This document shows, piece by piece, positions 35,486 to 44,570 of a stretch of 64,000 nucleotides of DNA (its first letter is position 1; every line of letters begins with the position of its first letter). The translations under genes were made by a program, and so were the position numbers. The notes under the pieces are model-generated. The model was not told the DNA's origin and ran no database searches. It saw only the letters and a program-made list of their open reading frames with translations. The stretch is from CBDBCK01 sp965203345. Lineage in GTDB: Bacteria > Chloroflexota > Dehalococcoidia > Lucifugimonadales > Lucifugimonadaceae. Location: positions 992,001 to 1,056,000 of the forward strand of contig CBDBCK010000028.1 of NCBI GenBank assembly GCA_965203345.1, given 5' to 3'.

Positions 35486-37966
35486 TTAAAGGGAAGAGAG
35501 GTCTGGTATCACGCGCCAATCGCCTTCCAATGGGACAGTATCCAGTAAAGGCATAGGGTCTGGCGACGTCAATACTAACTGCCATCGGTAACGACTGCCT
35601 ACTCGCTCTGGCCAGCAGGGAGACGGCCCTTTTATTTCTACCTCGGTGTGTCCCTCTGTAATTCGGACGTTTCTCAGCCGTTCGGCATGTTCTCTGATCC
35701 GATTTATGACGTTGTCCTGTTTTCGCCCTTCGTGCACCAGACGTACGACGCGGACGAAAGGTGGGAGGTTGTAGCGTGCTCGCCTGGCTATCTCAAGGTT
35801 GTAAAACAGTTCGTAGTCCTGAAGTCCGGCAGCTTTTATGGCATAGTGATCAGGTTGGAAGGTCTGGATCACGGCTCGCCCCGCCCAGGCGCCTCTGCCG
35901 GCTCGTCCCGTCACCTGCGTAAGGAGCTGAAACGTTCTCTCGCTTGCGCGGTAATCGGGAAACGCCAGGCCTGTGTCCGCCGCTACCGCCGCCGCCAACG
36001 TGATACCCGAGAAGTCGTGTCCCTTTGCTACCATCTGCGTACCGATGATTATACGCACGCGGCCGCTGTGTATCGCTTCAAATATAGCCTGGTGCTTTTT
36101 ATAGGAAGGGGTAGTGTCACTATCCCATCTGATGGTTGGGAAATATGGGAACTCTTTCTTTACAACCTCCTCCAAGGCTTGGTCGCCAAGGTTGCGGCTT
36201 ACCGCTTTGCCTCCACACTCCGGGCAAAGTCCCGACGCCGCGGTACGGTATCCGCAATAATGACACATCAGACGTCCATTGCCTTGGGATCTGGAGGGTC
36301 TGTGGTGGGTTAGGGAAACGGAGCATCTAGGGCAAAACCTCACGGTCCCGCACGTTATGCACTGTATAAAGGAAGCAACGCCCCGCCTGTTCAGAAACAG
36401 GAGCACTGAACCTCCAGCCTCTAAGTCTTCGTGCATCATTTTCAATAAGGCGCGAGACAACATATGATAATGTCCTTCCCGCAGCTCGTTTTTCATGTCC
36501 GTTACGGTTACGGTAGGGAGGTTTATGTCAAATGGTCTGCGTGTGAGCCTTAGAAGCTGAATCTCTCCACGTATAGTTTTGTGAAATGAACTCATTTCTG
36601 GGGTGGCACTGCCTAGTATCATAGCTGCCCCTGTTTGTTGACACAGACGGGTCGCCACTTCACGTGCACTGTAGAAAGGATATTCTCGCTGCTCGTAAGC
36701 CCACTCATGCTCTTCGTCTATGACTACCAAACCTAGATTGCTGACTGGAGCAAAAACAGCACTACGGGCACCTAATACAATAGAGCGTTCGCCTCTCCTT
36801 ATACGCTCCCATTCGTCAAAACGTTCGCGTTCAGTCAGCCCAGAATGCAACAATCCGACCTTGCCCGGAAACCGGGAACTGAACCGTAGTAACATCTGAG
36901 CAGTAAGTGAAAGCTCCGGGACAAGGACTATAGCTTTTCTGCCCATGGAAAGACACCGCTCAACGCAACGCAGGTAGACTTCGGTCTTTCCTGATCCTGT
37001 GACCCCAAAGAGCAGAAACCGTCCTCCTCCATCCCGCATAGCTTTAATGACGGCGTCCACAGACGTCGCCTGATCAGACCGAAGGTCGGGTGGGAAGGTT
37101 ACTTGAGGCGTGTACCCAGTCAAAGGATCACGGGTAAGCTCCACTACTCGTTCCTCGGCAACGCCAATGGTTAGCGCGTTTTGTAAGGTAGCCGCGCCGA
37201 ATTTTGATTTTAGAGCGCTGAGACTATAATGTTCGGGCTCATGCCTTGTTATATGCCGAACAAGATCTTTTGTCTTGGTCGTAATGTTAGCTGACGTCTC
37301 AGCCTTATCCAGTTTTTTTAAAGCTTCCTCCGAGCTAGCCAGGAGGAAAACTCGCTTGCTTGTGCGACGCTTAAGTCTAGGCGCTGGCAGCTCGGAAAAT
37401 GAGGCGAGCAACTTACGCCTGACCAGGTAAGCAACTCTATCTCTCCCGCGGTCGCCCAATTTCTTGGCGAACGTCTTGTCCAAAACAGGAGTGTCCTTGG
37501 CTGGGGCAAGTTCTAAGGAGTGCCGGTCGGAAGAACTAAGCTTAGTGAACTGTTCAGAGTCTAACTCTATGTTGCGCCATACCCAAGTCTTAAGTTTCAT
37601 GGCGACACCAGGCGGTAGCATCCCTGAACATACGGCGTACATCGGCACATGATAGCGGGTTGATATCCACTCCGCGATAGATAGCAGATTTGGGGAAATA
37701 AACGGCCCCCCTCGGATGCGCTCGTGTACAGGCCGCACTTTATCCGGGTCGAGATCAGTTGAAAAGGATAGGCGTACTACAACCCCGTATCGTTCCATGG
37801 CGCCGAACGGGACCCTGACCAAATCCCCTGGCTGAGCTTCGGACTTGGCTATTAAGTAGGTGAATAGAGCTTGAGGACGAGACGTAAAGTCTACGGCGAC
37901 TTCAGCATAGCGTGCTGGTTCATCTTCAAGTGCTGGGGCGACAGCTTGCTTTCTATCTGCCGACAT
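35486..37966 (-). CDS. priA: Primosomal protein N' (replication restart helicase PriA)
   Basis: 3'-5' DNA helicase that reloads the replisome at stalled forks. The 826-residue product has the PriA 3'BD-like N-terminal domain (RYAEVAVDFTSR), Walker A FGVTGSGKTEVYLR near 320, the DEEH box VVIDEEHEWAYEQ near 410, and the zinc-binding cysteine cluster CITCGTVRFCPRC then CHYCGY and CPECGG near 530-575. Motif V/VI follows in IIGTQMVAKGHDFSGI and QLLTQVTGRAGR. It starts 10 nt after the rplS stop, so it is cotranscribed. Confidence 0.96.
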   Translation of the reverse strand: MSADRKQAVAPALEDEPARYAEVAVDFTSRPQALFTYLIAKSEAQPGDLVRVPFGAMERYGVVVRLSFSTDLDPDKVRPVHERIRGGPFISPNLLSIAEWISTRYHVPMYAVCSGMLPPGVAMKLKTWVWRNIELDSEQFTKLSSSDRHSLELAPAKDTPVLDKTFAKKLGDRGRDRVAYLVRRKLLASFSELPAPRLKRRTSKRVFLLASSEEALKKLDKAETSANITTKTKDLVRHITRHEPEHYSLSALKSKFGAATLQNALTIGVAEERVVELTRDPLTGYTPQVTFPPDLRSDQATSVDAVIKAMRDGGGRFLLFGVTGSGKTEVYLRCVERCLSMGRKAIVLVPELSLTAQMLLRFSSRFPGKVGLLHSGLTERERFDEWERIRRGERSIVLGARSAVFAPVSNLGLVVIDEEHEWAYEQREYPFYSAREVATRLCQQTGAAMILGSATPEMSSFHKTIRGEIQLLRLTRRPFDINLPTVTVTDMKNELREGHYHMLSRALLKMMHEDLEAGGSVLLFLNRRGVASFIQCITCGTVRFCPRCSVSLTHHRPSRSQGNGRLMCHYCGYRTAASGLCPECGGKAVSRNLGDQALEEVVKKEFPYFPTIRWDSDTTPSYKKHQAIFEAIHSGRVRIIIGTQMVAKGHDFSGITLAAAVAADTGLAFPDYRASERTFQLLTQVTGRAGRGAWAGRAVIQTFQPDHYAIKAAGLQDYELFYNLEIARRARYNLPPFVRVVRLVHEGRKQDNVINRIREHAERLRNVRITEGHTEVEIKGPSPCWPERVGSRYRWQLVLTSPDPMPLLDTVPLEGDWRVIPDLSSL

Positions 37967-37976
37967 GTCCCAATCG

Positions 37977-38363
37977 TCAGCGCAGTTCCTTTATACGAGC
38001 TTTCTTCCCGGAGATATTACGAAGGTAGAACAGTTTCGCCCTGCGAACCTTGCCTCTGCGCAGTACTTTGAGCGAGATTATGGAAGAGGAGTACAAGGGG
38101 ATTGTCCGCTCAACTCCTATGTTCGCCGATATCCTGCGAACAGTAAACGAGGCGCCCGGCTGCGGTATTTTACCACGTTCAAACTTGCCTCTTATCACTA
38201 CTCCCTGGAAAGCCTGCGCGCGGTCACGATCGCCTTCTTTTATTTTAAGAGAGACTGAAACGGTGTCTCCAGGACCGAATGGATCGACGTGGTTGAAAAC
38301 GTCAGCATCCTCGGACGCGTCTTGTGAGGTCGATGGCGGAGATATGTATTTTCGAGTGTCCAT
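37977..38363 (-). CDS. rplS: Large ribosomal subunit protein bL19
   Basis: Ribosomal protein L19 of the 50S subunit. The typical segments are FGPGDTVSVSLKIKEGDR, AQAFQGVVIRGKFERG, SFTVRRISANIGVERTIPL and KVRRAKLFYLRNISGKKAR. The 128 residues include about 20 extra at the N-terminus (MDTRKYISPPSTSQDASED). The gene is followed by priA. A leftward -10-like TATATAAT lies near 38455, about 90 nt upstream, in line with a promoter of its own. Confidence 0.97.
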   Translation of the reverse strand: MDTRKYISPPSTSQDASEDADVFNHVDPFGPGDTVSVSLKIKEGDRDRAQAFQGVVIRGKFERGKIPQPGASFTVRRISANIGVERTIPLYSSSIISLKVLRRGKVRRAKLFYLRNISGKKARIKELR

Positions 38364-38498
38364 CAGGAGAGCCTTTTAATTTAAAGAATTGTAAACCCAT
38401 AGTCAGGCGTAGAGCGTCTGAAATTGACGGCTTCAATGGCCAGGCAAAAGTTAATTATATAGTGCCTTGAGTTATCTTAAGAGGTTAAAGTTATTATT

Positions 38499-38585
38499 GA
38501 TGGAGCACCCAATGAGGAGGTAGGAAGGTTTGGAAAGGAGTTTATTCTCATCTAAGGAGGATGGTTAAGCTCCGGGTGCCCCATC
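38499..38585 (-). ncRNA. Candidate structured RNA between trmD and rplS
   Basis: Two arms at 38574-38585 and 38499-38510 form a 12-bp stem on the minus strand (GATGGGGCACCC with GGGTGCTCCATC), with one G-U wobble. Read on the plus strand the same arms carry an A-C mismatch, so the minus-strand RNA pairs better. The 63-nt interior is purine/pyrimidine-biased with further short complementarities. It lies in the 357-nt gap upstream of rplS and could be a leader element or a processed spacer RNA. No known family was recognised, and no T-run follows it in that direction. Confidence 0.4.
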
Positions 38586-38720
38586 TATGCTTTTTATTAT
38601 AAGCCGTGCCTTTGGTATTTGTCAATTCAAGCGTTTATTATTGGGCAGACCGCACGATCAAACGCAATGATAAACGGTTTCCCCACGCTTTGTGGGAAAT
38701 GCGAGGGCACATGAGGTCGC

Positions 38721-39422
38721 TTACGGAGCACGCCGTTTTTTTAATAGATCCGGGCGCCTTTTTCTCGTTCGTTCTACGGATTGCGCGGTTCTCCATTCGG
38801 CTACCTTACTATGGTCGCCAGATAGCAGGACTTTTGGGACGGTCTTGCCTTTATACGTGACGGGGCGTGTATATTGCGGGGCTTGCAGCAGTCCTTGGTT
38901 AGTTTCTGAAAAAGAGTCAGTCTCGGGCGAAACAGGGTTGCCTATCACACCAGGCAGGAGACGCGCAACCGCCTCCGTTATGGTGAGCGCGGCAGTTTCT
39001 CCACCGGTAAGTATGTAGTCGCCTATGGACAACTCCTCGTCTGCGCCGTATTGAGCGAATCGCTCATCAACTCCGCCATAATGGCCACATACGATGGTCA
39101 ATGCAGTCAAACGTGACAGCCGGACAGCTTCCTTTTGGGAAAAGGTTCGGCCTTGAGGCGTGGTTAGTATCACCCGCGGTCGACTTACGGACGTGTGGCC
39201 TGCTGCTTCAACTGCGGCAAAGAGAGGGGAGGGCATCATCGTCATGCCGGGGCCGCCTCCAAAAGGGGGGGAGTCCACTTTTCGATGCTTATCACGAGTG
39301 AAATCCCTGGGGTTGAAGAAGCGTAGATTAATAGCGTCAACGGCCATCGCTCTGGCGATCAACGAACAGGAGAGTGGGCTTGAGAAGAACTCAGGGAACA
39401 GTGTTATTACGTTGATTTCCAT
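38721..39422 (-). CDS. trmD: tRNA (guanine-N1)-methyltransferase TrmD
   Basis: SPOUT-class methyltransferase making m1G37 in tRNAs. The start MEINVITLFPEFF at 39422 is the classic TrmD opening; an upstream in-frame TTG would add four residues. Other family segments are DFTRDKHRKVDSPPFGGGPG, LTIVCGHYGGVDERF, EELSIGDYILTGGETAAL (part of the SAM-binding knot) and LLQAPQYTRPV. It is followed after 357 nt by rplS, the usual partner of trmD in bacteria. Confidence 0.96.
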   Translation of the reverse strand: MEINVITLFPEFFSSPLSCSLIARAMAVDAINLRFFNPRDFTRDKHRKVDSPPFGGGPGMTMMPSPLFAAVEAAGHTSVSRPRVILTTPQGRTFSQKEAVRLSRLTALTIVCGHYGGVDERFAQYGADEELSIGDYILTGGETAALTITEAVARLLPGVIGNPVSPETDSFSETNQGLLQAPQYTRPVTYKGKTVPKVLLSGDHSKVAEWRTAQSVERTRKRRPDLLKKRRAP

Positions 39423-39448
39423 GGCTGAGACCAAGCCGAATATAGTCG

Positions 39449-39967
39449 CTAGTTAGAACGAGCGGGGCTATTCAATATATCAATGGCATGGGGCAGGACG
39501 TCAAGCACTATGGGGAGCATTTCGCTTACCGCCTTTGGACTGCCGGGCAGGTTGACTATCAGAGTTTTTGAGCGAACCGCTGCTTTGGCTCTGCTGATCA
39601 TCGCCAAAGGGGTGATCAGCAACGACTTCGCTCTCATAGCTTCGGCGATTCCGGGTACTTCATAGTCATATATATCCGCAGTAGCGTCCGGAGTTACGTC
39701 TCTAGGAGAGAGTCCGGTGCCTCCAGTGGTTATGGCTGCGTCGGTCTTACCTTCGTCACACCATGCCGCAAGGATATTGGCTATAGCGTCGCGCTGGTCG
39801 GGCAAAACCAGACGGTTTTGTAGCTTGAAGCCCGCTTCCTTCATAAGCCGTACTATTAGATCTCCGCTTACGTCTTCTCGTTCGCCTCTGGCTGAAGCGT
39901 CACTTGCCGTTAAGACCGAAAAGTGGATAGTGCGGTCACTCTTACTTGAATGCTCTTGATGAAACAT
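39449..39967 (-). CDS. mogA: Molybdopterin adenylyltransferase (MogA/MoaB family)
   Basis: Molybdenum cofactor biosynthesis protein that adenylates molybdopterin. The 172-residue product has the MPT-binding TTGGTGLSPRDVTPDAT motif and the C-terminal NLPGSPKAVSEMLP motif. TLIVNLPGSPKAV spacing and length fit the single-domain MogA/MoaB group. It starts the leftward cluster, divergent from rsmH with a 74-nt gap. The coxM gene at 63076 may be a user of the molybdenum cofactor pathway, although this link is inference. Confidence 0.9.
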   Translation of the reverse strand: MFHQEHSSKSDRTIHFSVLTASDASARGEREDVSGDLIVRLMKEAGFKLQNRLVLPDQRDAIANILAAWCDEGKTDAAITTGGTGLSPRDVTPDATADIYDYEVPGIAEAMRAKSLLITPLAMISRAKAAVRSKTLIVNLPGSPKAVSEMLPIVLDVLPHAIDILNSPARSN

Positions 39968-40041
39968 GATCTTGAATCGTTGGCTCTGATCTACTTGGGC
40001 AGATTTACGCGTTTATCCGCGTAAGTCGCACAAAAAACTCT

Positions 40042-41034
40042 ATGACAACCTTTTTAAATACTGCAAGAATAAGCATAGCAAATCATCAGGAGAAGGCCTT
40101 GCTACTGACGGGAATAGAACCTTATCATATGCCAGTTATGGTCCCTGAAACGCTAGAGCAGCTGGCTGTTCAAGCGGGAGGACGATACCTTGACGCGACT
40201 TGCGGCGAAGGTGGACACTCGCGCGCCATTCTGCGAGCCGCCCAGCCGGGAGGGCAAGTCGCAGGCATAGACGCTGACCATGAAGCCATATCAGTTGCCA
40301 ACATACGCCTCAGAGAGTTTGAGGACTCCTTTATAGGGCTCAACGTCAACTTCAGAGAGTTACGCCAGACTCTTCTTGAGCTAAATTTTGTCCCATTGCA
40401 CGGCGTGCTGTTTGACCTGGGAGTGTCTTCACTTCAGCTTGACGCCGAGAAACGTGGATTCTCTTTCAGACGGCCGGATCCTCTTGATATGCGGTTTAGT
40501 ATCCACCAGACCCTTACCGCAAGCGATATTGTTAACTCCTTTGCGGAACATGAGATAGCAAGCATCATATTTCAGTTCGGAGAGGATTCTGGGTCCAGGC
40601 GTATAGCGAAGACTATAGTCAGAAACCGACCCATACGCACTTCGTTGCAGCTAGCGGAAGTGATATCAAGCACAATGCCTAGAAAGATGGGTAATAAACA
40701 CCCCGCGACTCGAACCTTTCAAGCCTTGAGGATAGCGGTGAACAACGAACTATCAGCATTAGAGGCGGCATTGGAACAAGCGGTCTCACTCCTAGGTAAA
40801 AACGGCCGGCTGGTAGTCCTCTCATACCATTCACTGGAAGACCGGATAGTTAAGAGCTTCTTTAGACGAGAGTCTTCGGACTGTATATGTCCACCCGGCA
40901 CTCCTGAATGTTTCTGCGACCATACTGCGGTGATCAAGCGGTTGACCTCCAGACCTATAGCACCTACTGCTGCAGAAGTAAAAGCGAATATACGGAGCAG
41001 AAGTGCTAAGTTGAGATCGGCTATGAGATTATGA
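40042..41034 (+). CDS. rsmH: 16S rRNA (cytosine(1402)-N4)-methyltransferase RsmH
   Basis: Methyltransferase (former MraW) that modifies C1402 of 16S rRNA. The SAM-binding segment GGRYLDATCGEGGHSRAIL lies near residues 46-64, preceded by the family's YHMPVM. Later motifs are GVLFDLGVSSLQLD, ADIVNS-type segment, HPATRTFQALRIAVNNEL and LVVLSYHSLEDRIVKSFF. The annotated start gives 330 residues, about 20 longer than usual, so a later start is possible; no strong ribosome-binding site marks either. In dcw-type gene order it precedes ftsA and ftsZ, though mur genes are absent here. Confidence 0.95.
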   Translation: MTTFLNTARISIANHQEKALLLTGIEPYHMPVMVPETLEQLAVQAGGRYLDATCGEGGHSRAILRAAQPGGQVAGIDADHEAISVANIRLREFEDSFIGLNVNFRELRQTLLELNFVPLHGVLFDLGVSSLQLDAEKRGFSFRRPDPLDMRFSIHQTLTASDIVNSFAEHEIASIIFQFGEDSGSRRIAKTIVRNRPIRTSLQLAEVISSTMPRKMGNKHPATRTFQALRIAVNNELSALEAALEQAVSLLGKNGRLVVLSYHSLEDRIVKSFFRRESSDCICPPGTPECFCDHTAVIKRLTSRPIAPTAAEVKANIRSRSAKLRSAMRL

Positions 41035-41102
41035 GACGTCGTGCTTTACACGATCTTATCCACAGATATGTGAGTGCGTAACTTACGCGATTGGAGAGTA
41101 TA

Positions 41103-42380
41103 ATGAGCGAAAATGAATTGAAAGTAGCAATTGATATCGGCACGTCAAAGGTTTGCGTGTTGGTGTCGCGTGCAACCGACACAGGAGCGGAAGCCTTGGG
41201 AATAGCTGACGCTCCGATAGATGATTCTAGAGGTCCCGGAGTTCAAGATGATAAAGTGCTGTCGGATTGTCTCCAAAAAGCGGCAGAAGAAGCCGGTCGT
41301 CAGGCGGGAGTCCGCGTAAAGCGGGCTTATTTGGGCATTGGTGGAGCAAATCTGAAGGCATTCAACACCTGGGATCAAACTCCCCGTACAAATGCTGTTC
41401 GCGTACTGACGGAGTCGGATATGTCCGTAGCTCTGCGCATGGCAGCAAAGAAGGACGTGGCTCTAGATAGGCAGCTGATTCACATAATACCACGTCGTTA
41501 CACTCTGGACGGAGTACATACTATACGGAACCCACTGGGAATGCGAGCCGGAGATTTTCGCATAGAGACACACTCCATTACCGGAAATGTGCACGAGATA
41601 AGAAACATAGAACGGATAACGCGTGATGCGGGGATAGCTCCGGATGCTATAATCGCCGAGCCGTTGGCCGCTGCGGAAGTCGCGCTCTCCGATGATGAGA
41701 AAGAGGACGGGGCGATTCTGCTTGATATAGGTAGCGGTGATATCGGCATAACCGCTTTCTTTGAGGGAGCACCCTTACATACTTCAGTGCTGCCCGTGGG
41801 AGGGTTTTATTTCACTAGCGATATTAGCGTCAGTTTTGGTATACCCTTTGACAAAGCTGAACAAATCAAACTTAATGAAGGAACGTGCACCCCTGAAGCG
41901 TCTAAGACTCCCAGGGAGATAGTGCTTCATCCCACTACTATGGACGAACCTATAACGGCTACCCGTAAGGATATCGGCATATTGCTTAAGGAACGTCTTC
42001 AAGAGATGTTGAAGATGATAACTATAAACCTTGAAAAACATATACAATCCGAAATCCCTCTCGAAAAGCTGGTTTTAGTAGGCGGAGGATCTCAGATGGA
42101 AGGACTGGCAAGCGTAACCCGATATATGCTCCAATACAACATCCTTACACCCCGAGACTTTAAGGTTGATGGCCTCTCAAATCGGTTCAAGACGCCAGCG
42201 TACGCTGTGGTTCAAGGGCTAGCATTATGGGGAATGAAGAACCTTCCCCCTTCCGAGCACGTCTCTGATAAAAGTCAATCATACCGAAGTGAACCTGTGG
42301 GCGTCACGTCAGCTCAAACCTCCAAGCGGACGGGATCTTTTTTCTCTCTGCGGACTCTCTTCGGAAAAAAACAAAACTGA
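41103..42380 (+). CDS. ftsA: Cell division protein FtsA
   Basis: Actin-like membrane anchor for the FtsZ ring. The ATG at 41103 follows GGAGAG at 41093-41098. The product starts MSENELKVAIDIGTSKVCVL with the phosphate-1 motif of the actin fold; phosphate 2 is in ILLDIGSGDIGITAFFEG and the adenosine motif in LVLVGGGSQMEGL. The expected 1C-domain region (about residues 80-160) and AYAVVQGLALWGM are present. A Ser/Thr-rich tail precedes KRTGSFFSLRTLFGKK, which resembles an amphipathic membrane-targeting helix. It lies 41 nt before ftsZ. Confidence 0.92.
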   Translation: MSENELKVAIDIGTSKVCVLVSRATDTGAEALGIADAPIDDSRGPGVQDDKVLSDCLQKAAEEAGRQAGVRVKRAYLGIGGANLKAFNTWDQTPRTNAVRVLTESDMSVALRMAAKKDVALDRQLIHIIPRRYTLDGVHTIRNPLGMRAGDFRIETHSITGNVHEIRNIERITRDAGIAPDAIIAEPLAAAEVALSDDEKEDGAILLDIGSGDIGITAFFEGAPLHTSVLPVGGFYFTSDISVSFGIPFDKAEQIKLNEGTCTPEASKTPREIVLHPTTMDEPITATRKDIGILLKERLQEMLKMITINLEKHIQSEIPLEKLVLVGGGSQMEGLASVTRYMLQYNILTPRDFKVDGLSNRFKTPAYAVVQGLALWGMKNLPPSEHVSDKSQSYRSEPVGVTSAQTSKRTGSFFSLRTLFGKKQN

Positions 42381-42421
42381 ATATCACGGTAGCCATATAA
42401 CAAAAGCAAAGGTTTGACTAC

Positions 42422-43594
42422 ATGAAGCGCAAAAAGGACAACCCAATAGGGAAAGCCAATATCAAGGTCGTAGGAGTGGGAGGCGGTGGATCTAATGCCG
42501 TTTCTCGAATGTATAGAGATCGCGTGCCCGAAGTTCAATACATCTCCATAAACACTGATGTTCAAGCCTTGGCAAACGCTCAAACGCACATGCGTCTGCG
42601 AGTGGGCGACATCAAAGCGAGAGGTTTGGGAGTAGGCGGCGACCCTTCAAAAGGGCGTGAGTGCCACGAGGAAAACCGCGAAGAGATACAAGAGTTGCTT
42701 AGAGGGGCCGACATGGTCTTTATCGCGGCAGGTATGGGTGGCGGAACGGGGACCGGTGGCTCACCGGTGGTCGCAGAAGTGGCCAGAGAGATAGGTGCAC
42801 TCGCCGTAGGGGTGGTTACGAAGCCCTTCAAGTTTGAGGGACCTAGGAGAGCGCGCTTTGCTCAAGAAGGGATAAGGAAGTTGTCGGAACATGTGGACAC
42901 CTTGATTGTCATCCCGAACCAGAGGCTTCTATTGGTGAACAACAGCAACGTAACAATGGCAGACGCCTTTCACCTGGCAGACGACGTGCTTAGACAAGGC
43001 ATTCAAGCTATATCCGAGCTGATTCTCGTACCTGGAGACATCAACCTCGACTTTGCAGACGTTAAAACTGTGATGGGGAAAGCTGGACAGGCCTGGATGG
43101 CTATAGGAAACGGTATGGGTCCTGATAAGGCGATGCTTGCTGCTGAGGAAGCCATCTCAAGCCCATTACTAGAGGTGTCTATAGAAGGTGCAAGAGGGGT
43201 CATATTTAACGTAACTGGAGGTCCAGACCTGACTTTGGACGAGGTAAGCGAAGCTGCTGATTTCATATCACAAATAGTCTCTAAGGACGCAAACATATTT
43301 TTTGGTACCACTCAAGATCCTAAGATGGAGAATGAGGTCAAACTTACAGTTATTGCTACGGGGTTCCCTCCGATTGAGTCCGATCAGAAAGATCCATCAC
43401 AACAGACGACAGATATAGAAGAAGTCATGAAAGACAACCGAAAGTTGACTATTCCTCCTTTTATGCGTCATCCCAGAAGGACTATAAGAACCGGTTTTAG
43501 TTCAATTGGAACTTCTCCGAAAGACAAAATCCCAGAAGAAGCTGATGCGGAAACGGAAACAGGAACCCCTGCTGAAAGTGCTCCGAAAGCCTAA
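42422..43594 (+). CDS. ftsZ: Cell division GTPase FtsZ
   Basis: Tubulin-like GTPase that forms the division ring. The N-terminal nucleotide loop reads KVVGVGGGGSNAVSRM. The tubulin signature is FIAAGMGGGTGTGGSP, and the T7 synergy loop region DINLDFADVKTVM carries the conserved Asp. The core ends near residue 320, with a linker and short C-terminal tail (KLTIPPFMRHPRRTIRTGF). It follows ftsA, and the tracrRNA promoter begins 52 nt after its stop, so the tracrRNA uses its own promoter. Confidence 0.97.
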   Translation: MKRKKDNPIGKANIKVVGVGGGGSNAVSRMYRDRVPEVQYISINTDVQALANAQTHMRLRVGDIKARGLGVGGDPSKGRECHEENREEIQELLRGADMVFIAAGMGGGTGTGGSPVVAEVAREIGALAVGVVTKPFKFEGPRRARFAQEGIRKLSEHVDTLIVIPNQRLLLVNNSNVTMADAFHLADDVLRQGIQAISELILVPGDINLDFADVKTVMGKAGQAWMAIGNGMGPDKAMLAAEEAISSPLLEVSIEGARGVIFNVTGGPDLTLDEVSEAADFISQIVSKDANIFFGTTQDPKMENEVKLTVIATGFPPIESDQKDPSQQTTDIEEVMKDNRKLTIPPFMRHPRRTIRTGFSSIGTSPKDKIPEEADAETETGTPAESAPKA

Positions 43595-43645
43595 GGCCTA
43601 TCGGTTTTGTGGTGCAAATTCAACCCCCGCTTAAATAATCAGGAC

Positions 43646-43674
43646 TTGACAAGCGCTTGAAAACTTTTTATTCT
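43646..43674 (+). promoter_or_regulatory. Sigma70-type promoter for the tracrRNA
   Basis: A perfect -35 box TTGACA (43646-43651) is followed after exactly 17 bp by TATTCT (43669-43674), four of six matches to the -10 consensus. Initiation about 6-7 nt downstream would place the RNA 5' end at about 43681, right where the anti-repeat begins. Assignment rests on spacing and position; no transcript data are available. Confidence 0.8.
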
Positions 43675-43680
43675 TTGGAT

Positions 43681-43790
43681 AAAGGATCGTGCGCTTGTGC
43701 TGATAACAAGCTGTTTGCACTATGCAAACTAATTGCACAGACCAAATAAAAATGAGCAGAAGGGGATAGTCTCCTTCTGCTTATTTATTT
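43681..43790 (+). ncRNA. Predicted tracrRNA of the type II-C system, 34.5 kb from the array
   Basis: The 14 nt ATAAAGGATCGTGC (43679-43692) are identical to the array repeat. The following GCTTGTGCTGATAAC pairs with the repeat's GUUUUAGC end with G-U wobbles, a short bulge and one mismatch, the usual anti-repeat pattern. A perfect 7-bp hairpin GTTTGCA-CTA-TGCAAAC follows at 43713-43729. A 12-bp terminator hairpin (43755-43766 with 43770-43781, loop TAG) ends in TTATTTATTT. A promoter lies just upstream. Its orientation requires crRNAs transcribed from the minus strand of the array. A second copy upstream of cas9, outside the window, cannot be excluded. Confidence 0.88.
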
Positions 43791-44013
43791 AAGCTTAAGC
43801 GACGATTTATCTTATCCAACCCCTTTCGACTGAACTTTAGGTGCATTACCCAGATTCAAGCAGGAGGGAGATGGATTGAAGATGAAGAGAGCTGACTACT
43901 CCATGAATAAATAGTCTTCCCATCACTATGAAGTGCAACCAACAGCAACTTTGGTCAGACTGGTATACAGATATCTGCAAGCAAACGGCTAGGTCTGTTT
44001 GGGTATTGTACTT
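43791..44013. other. Gap between tracrRNA and DUF4389 remnant, nothing recognised
   Basis: About 220 nt with stop codons in all frames and no start with a ribosome-binding site. The tracrRNA terminator ends at its left edge. No repeat, tRNA or promoter-like element of note was seen. Confidence 0.4.
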
Positions 44014-44446
44014 CTAAGTCAAGGGGGAATTTCCCTTTTCAACGACATTGAGATCTGGATAAAGGTCTGTCCAGCTCAAGATCCACGCGTTTATCCTCTG
44101 CGACCAACGAGTTACACTTATGGACAGGTCAAAGACATCTTTGTTGTATCTGCCGGTTAGGAGCACGTTCAGGTAGTTCAACCAAACAGCTAATAACGTT
44201 GCTAGATATATGAAGGTAAATATCGCGCTATGCGGTGACACTGCCAAAGCCTTTGCTATTGATGCAAACATTACTGCTAAAGCAATGGGCCATACTGCGC
44301 CAAGAAAAAGTCCGGTTGAGTCTATGTCAACCCAGAAAAAAACAGTAGGCTGACAAACAGAGCAACCACTATCTGGAACAAAAGCCAGAACATTACCAAG
44401 AAGGCAAGAAATTTATCAACTTTAGTAAGTTTTTGAACCTAATGGT
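44014..44446 (-). pseudogene. Frameshifted, truncated DUF4389 membrane protein gene
   Basis: A minus-strand frame starting after a stop at about 44447 encodes a DUF4389-like membrane segment (FWLLFQIVVALFVSLLFF) and then runs into a stop. The continuation is in the next frame (DIDSTGLFLGAVWPIALAVM), ending in GRYNKDVFDLSISVTRW and a SWTDLYP motif. The switch falls at a seven-T run near 44336-44342, and one more T would restore the frame. The N-terminal half of a full gene is missing. It is more diverged than the two intact copies that follow. Confidence 0.65.
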
Positions 44447-44570
44447 TATGGGTATTCTCAACCCGTTTCTAGCTCTTGTTGTATGTCTTTGTTTCTCCCC
44501 TAAGGTAAAGTGCTCTACCTCAATTCAAGAGGCTGACCACAGGGGATATCTAGTGGCTTCTTTTTCTATT

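Noticed and set aside
38499..38600. A 5S rRNA- or SRP-like RNA on the plus strand (GGTTAAGCTCC similarity)
   Set aside because: Only a short accidental match; the SRP apical loop and the 5S domains are missing, and the plus-strand stem has a mismatch.
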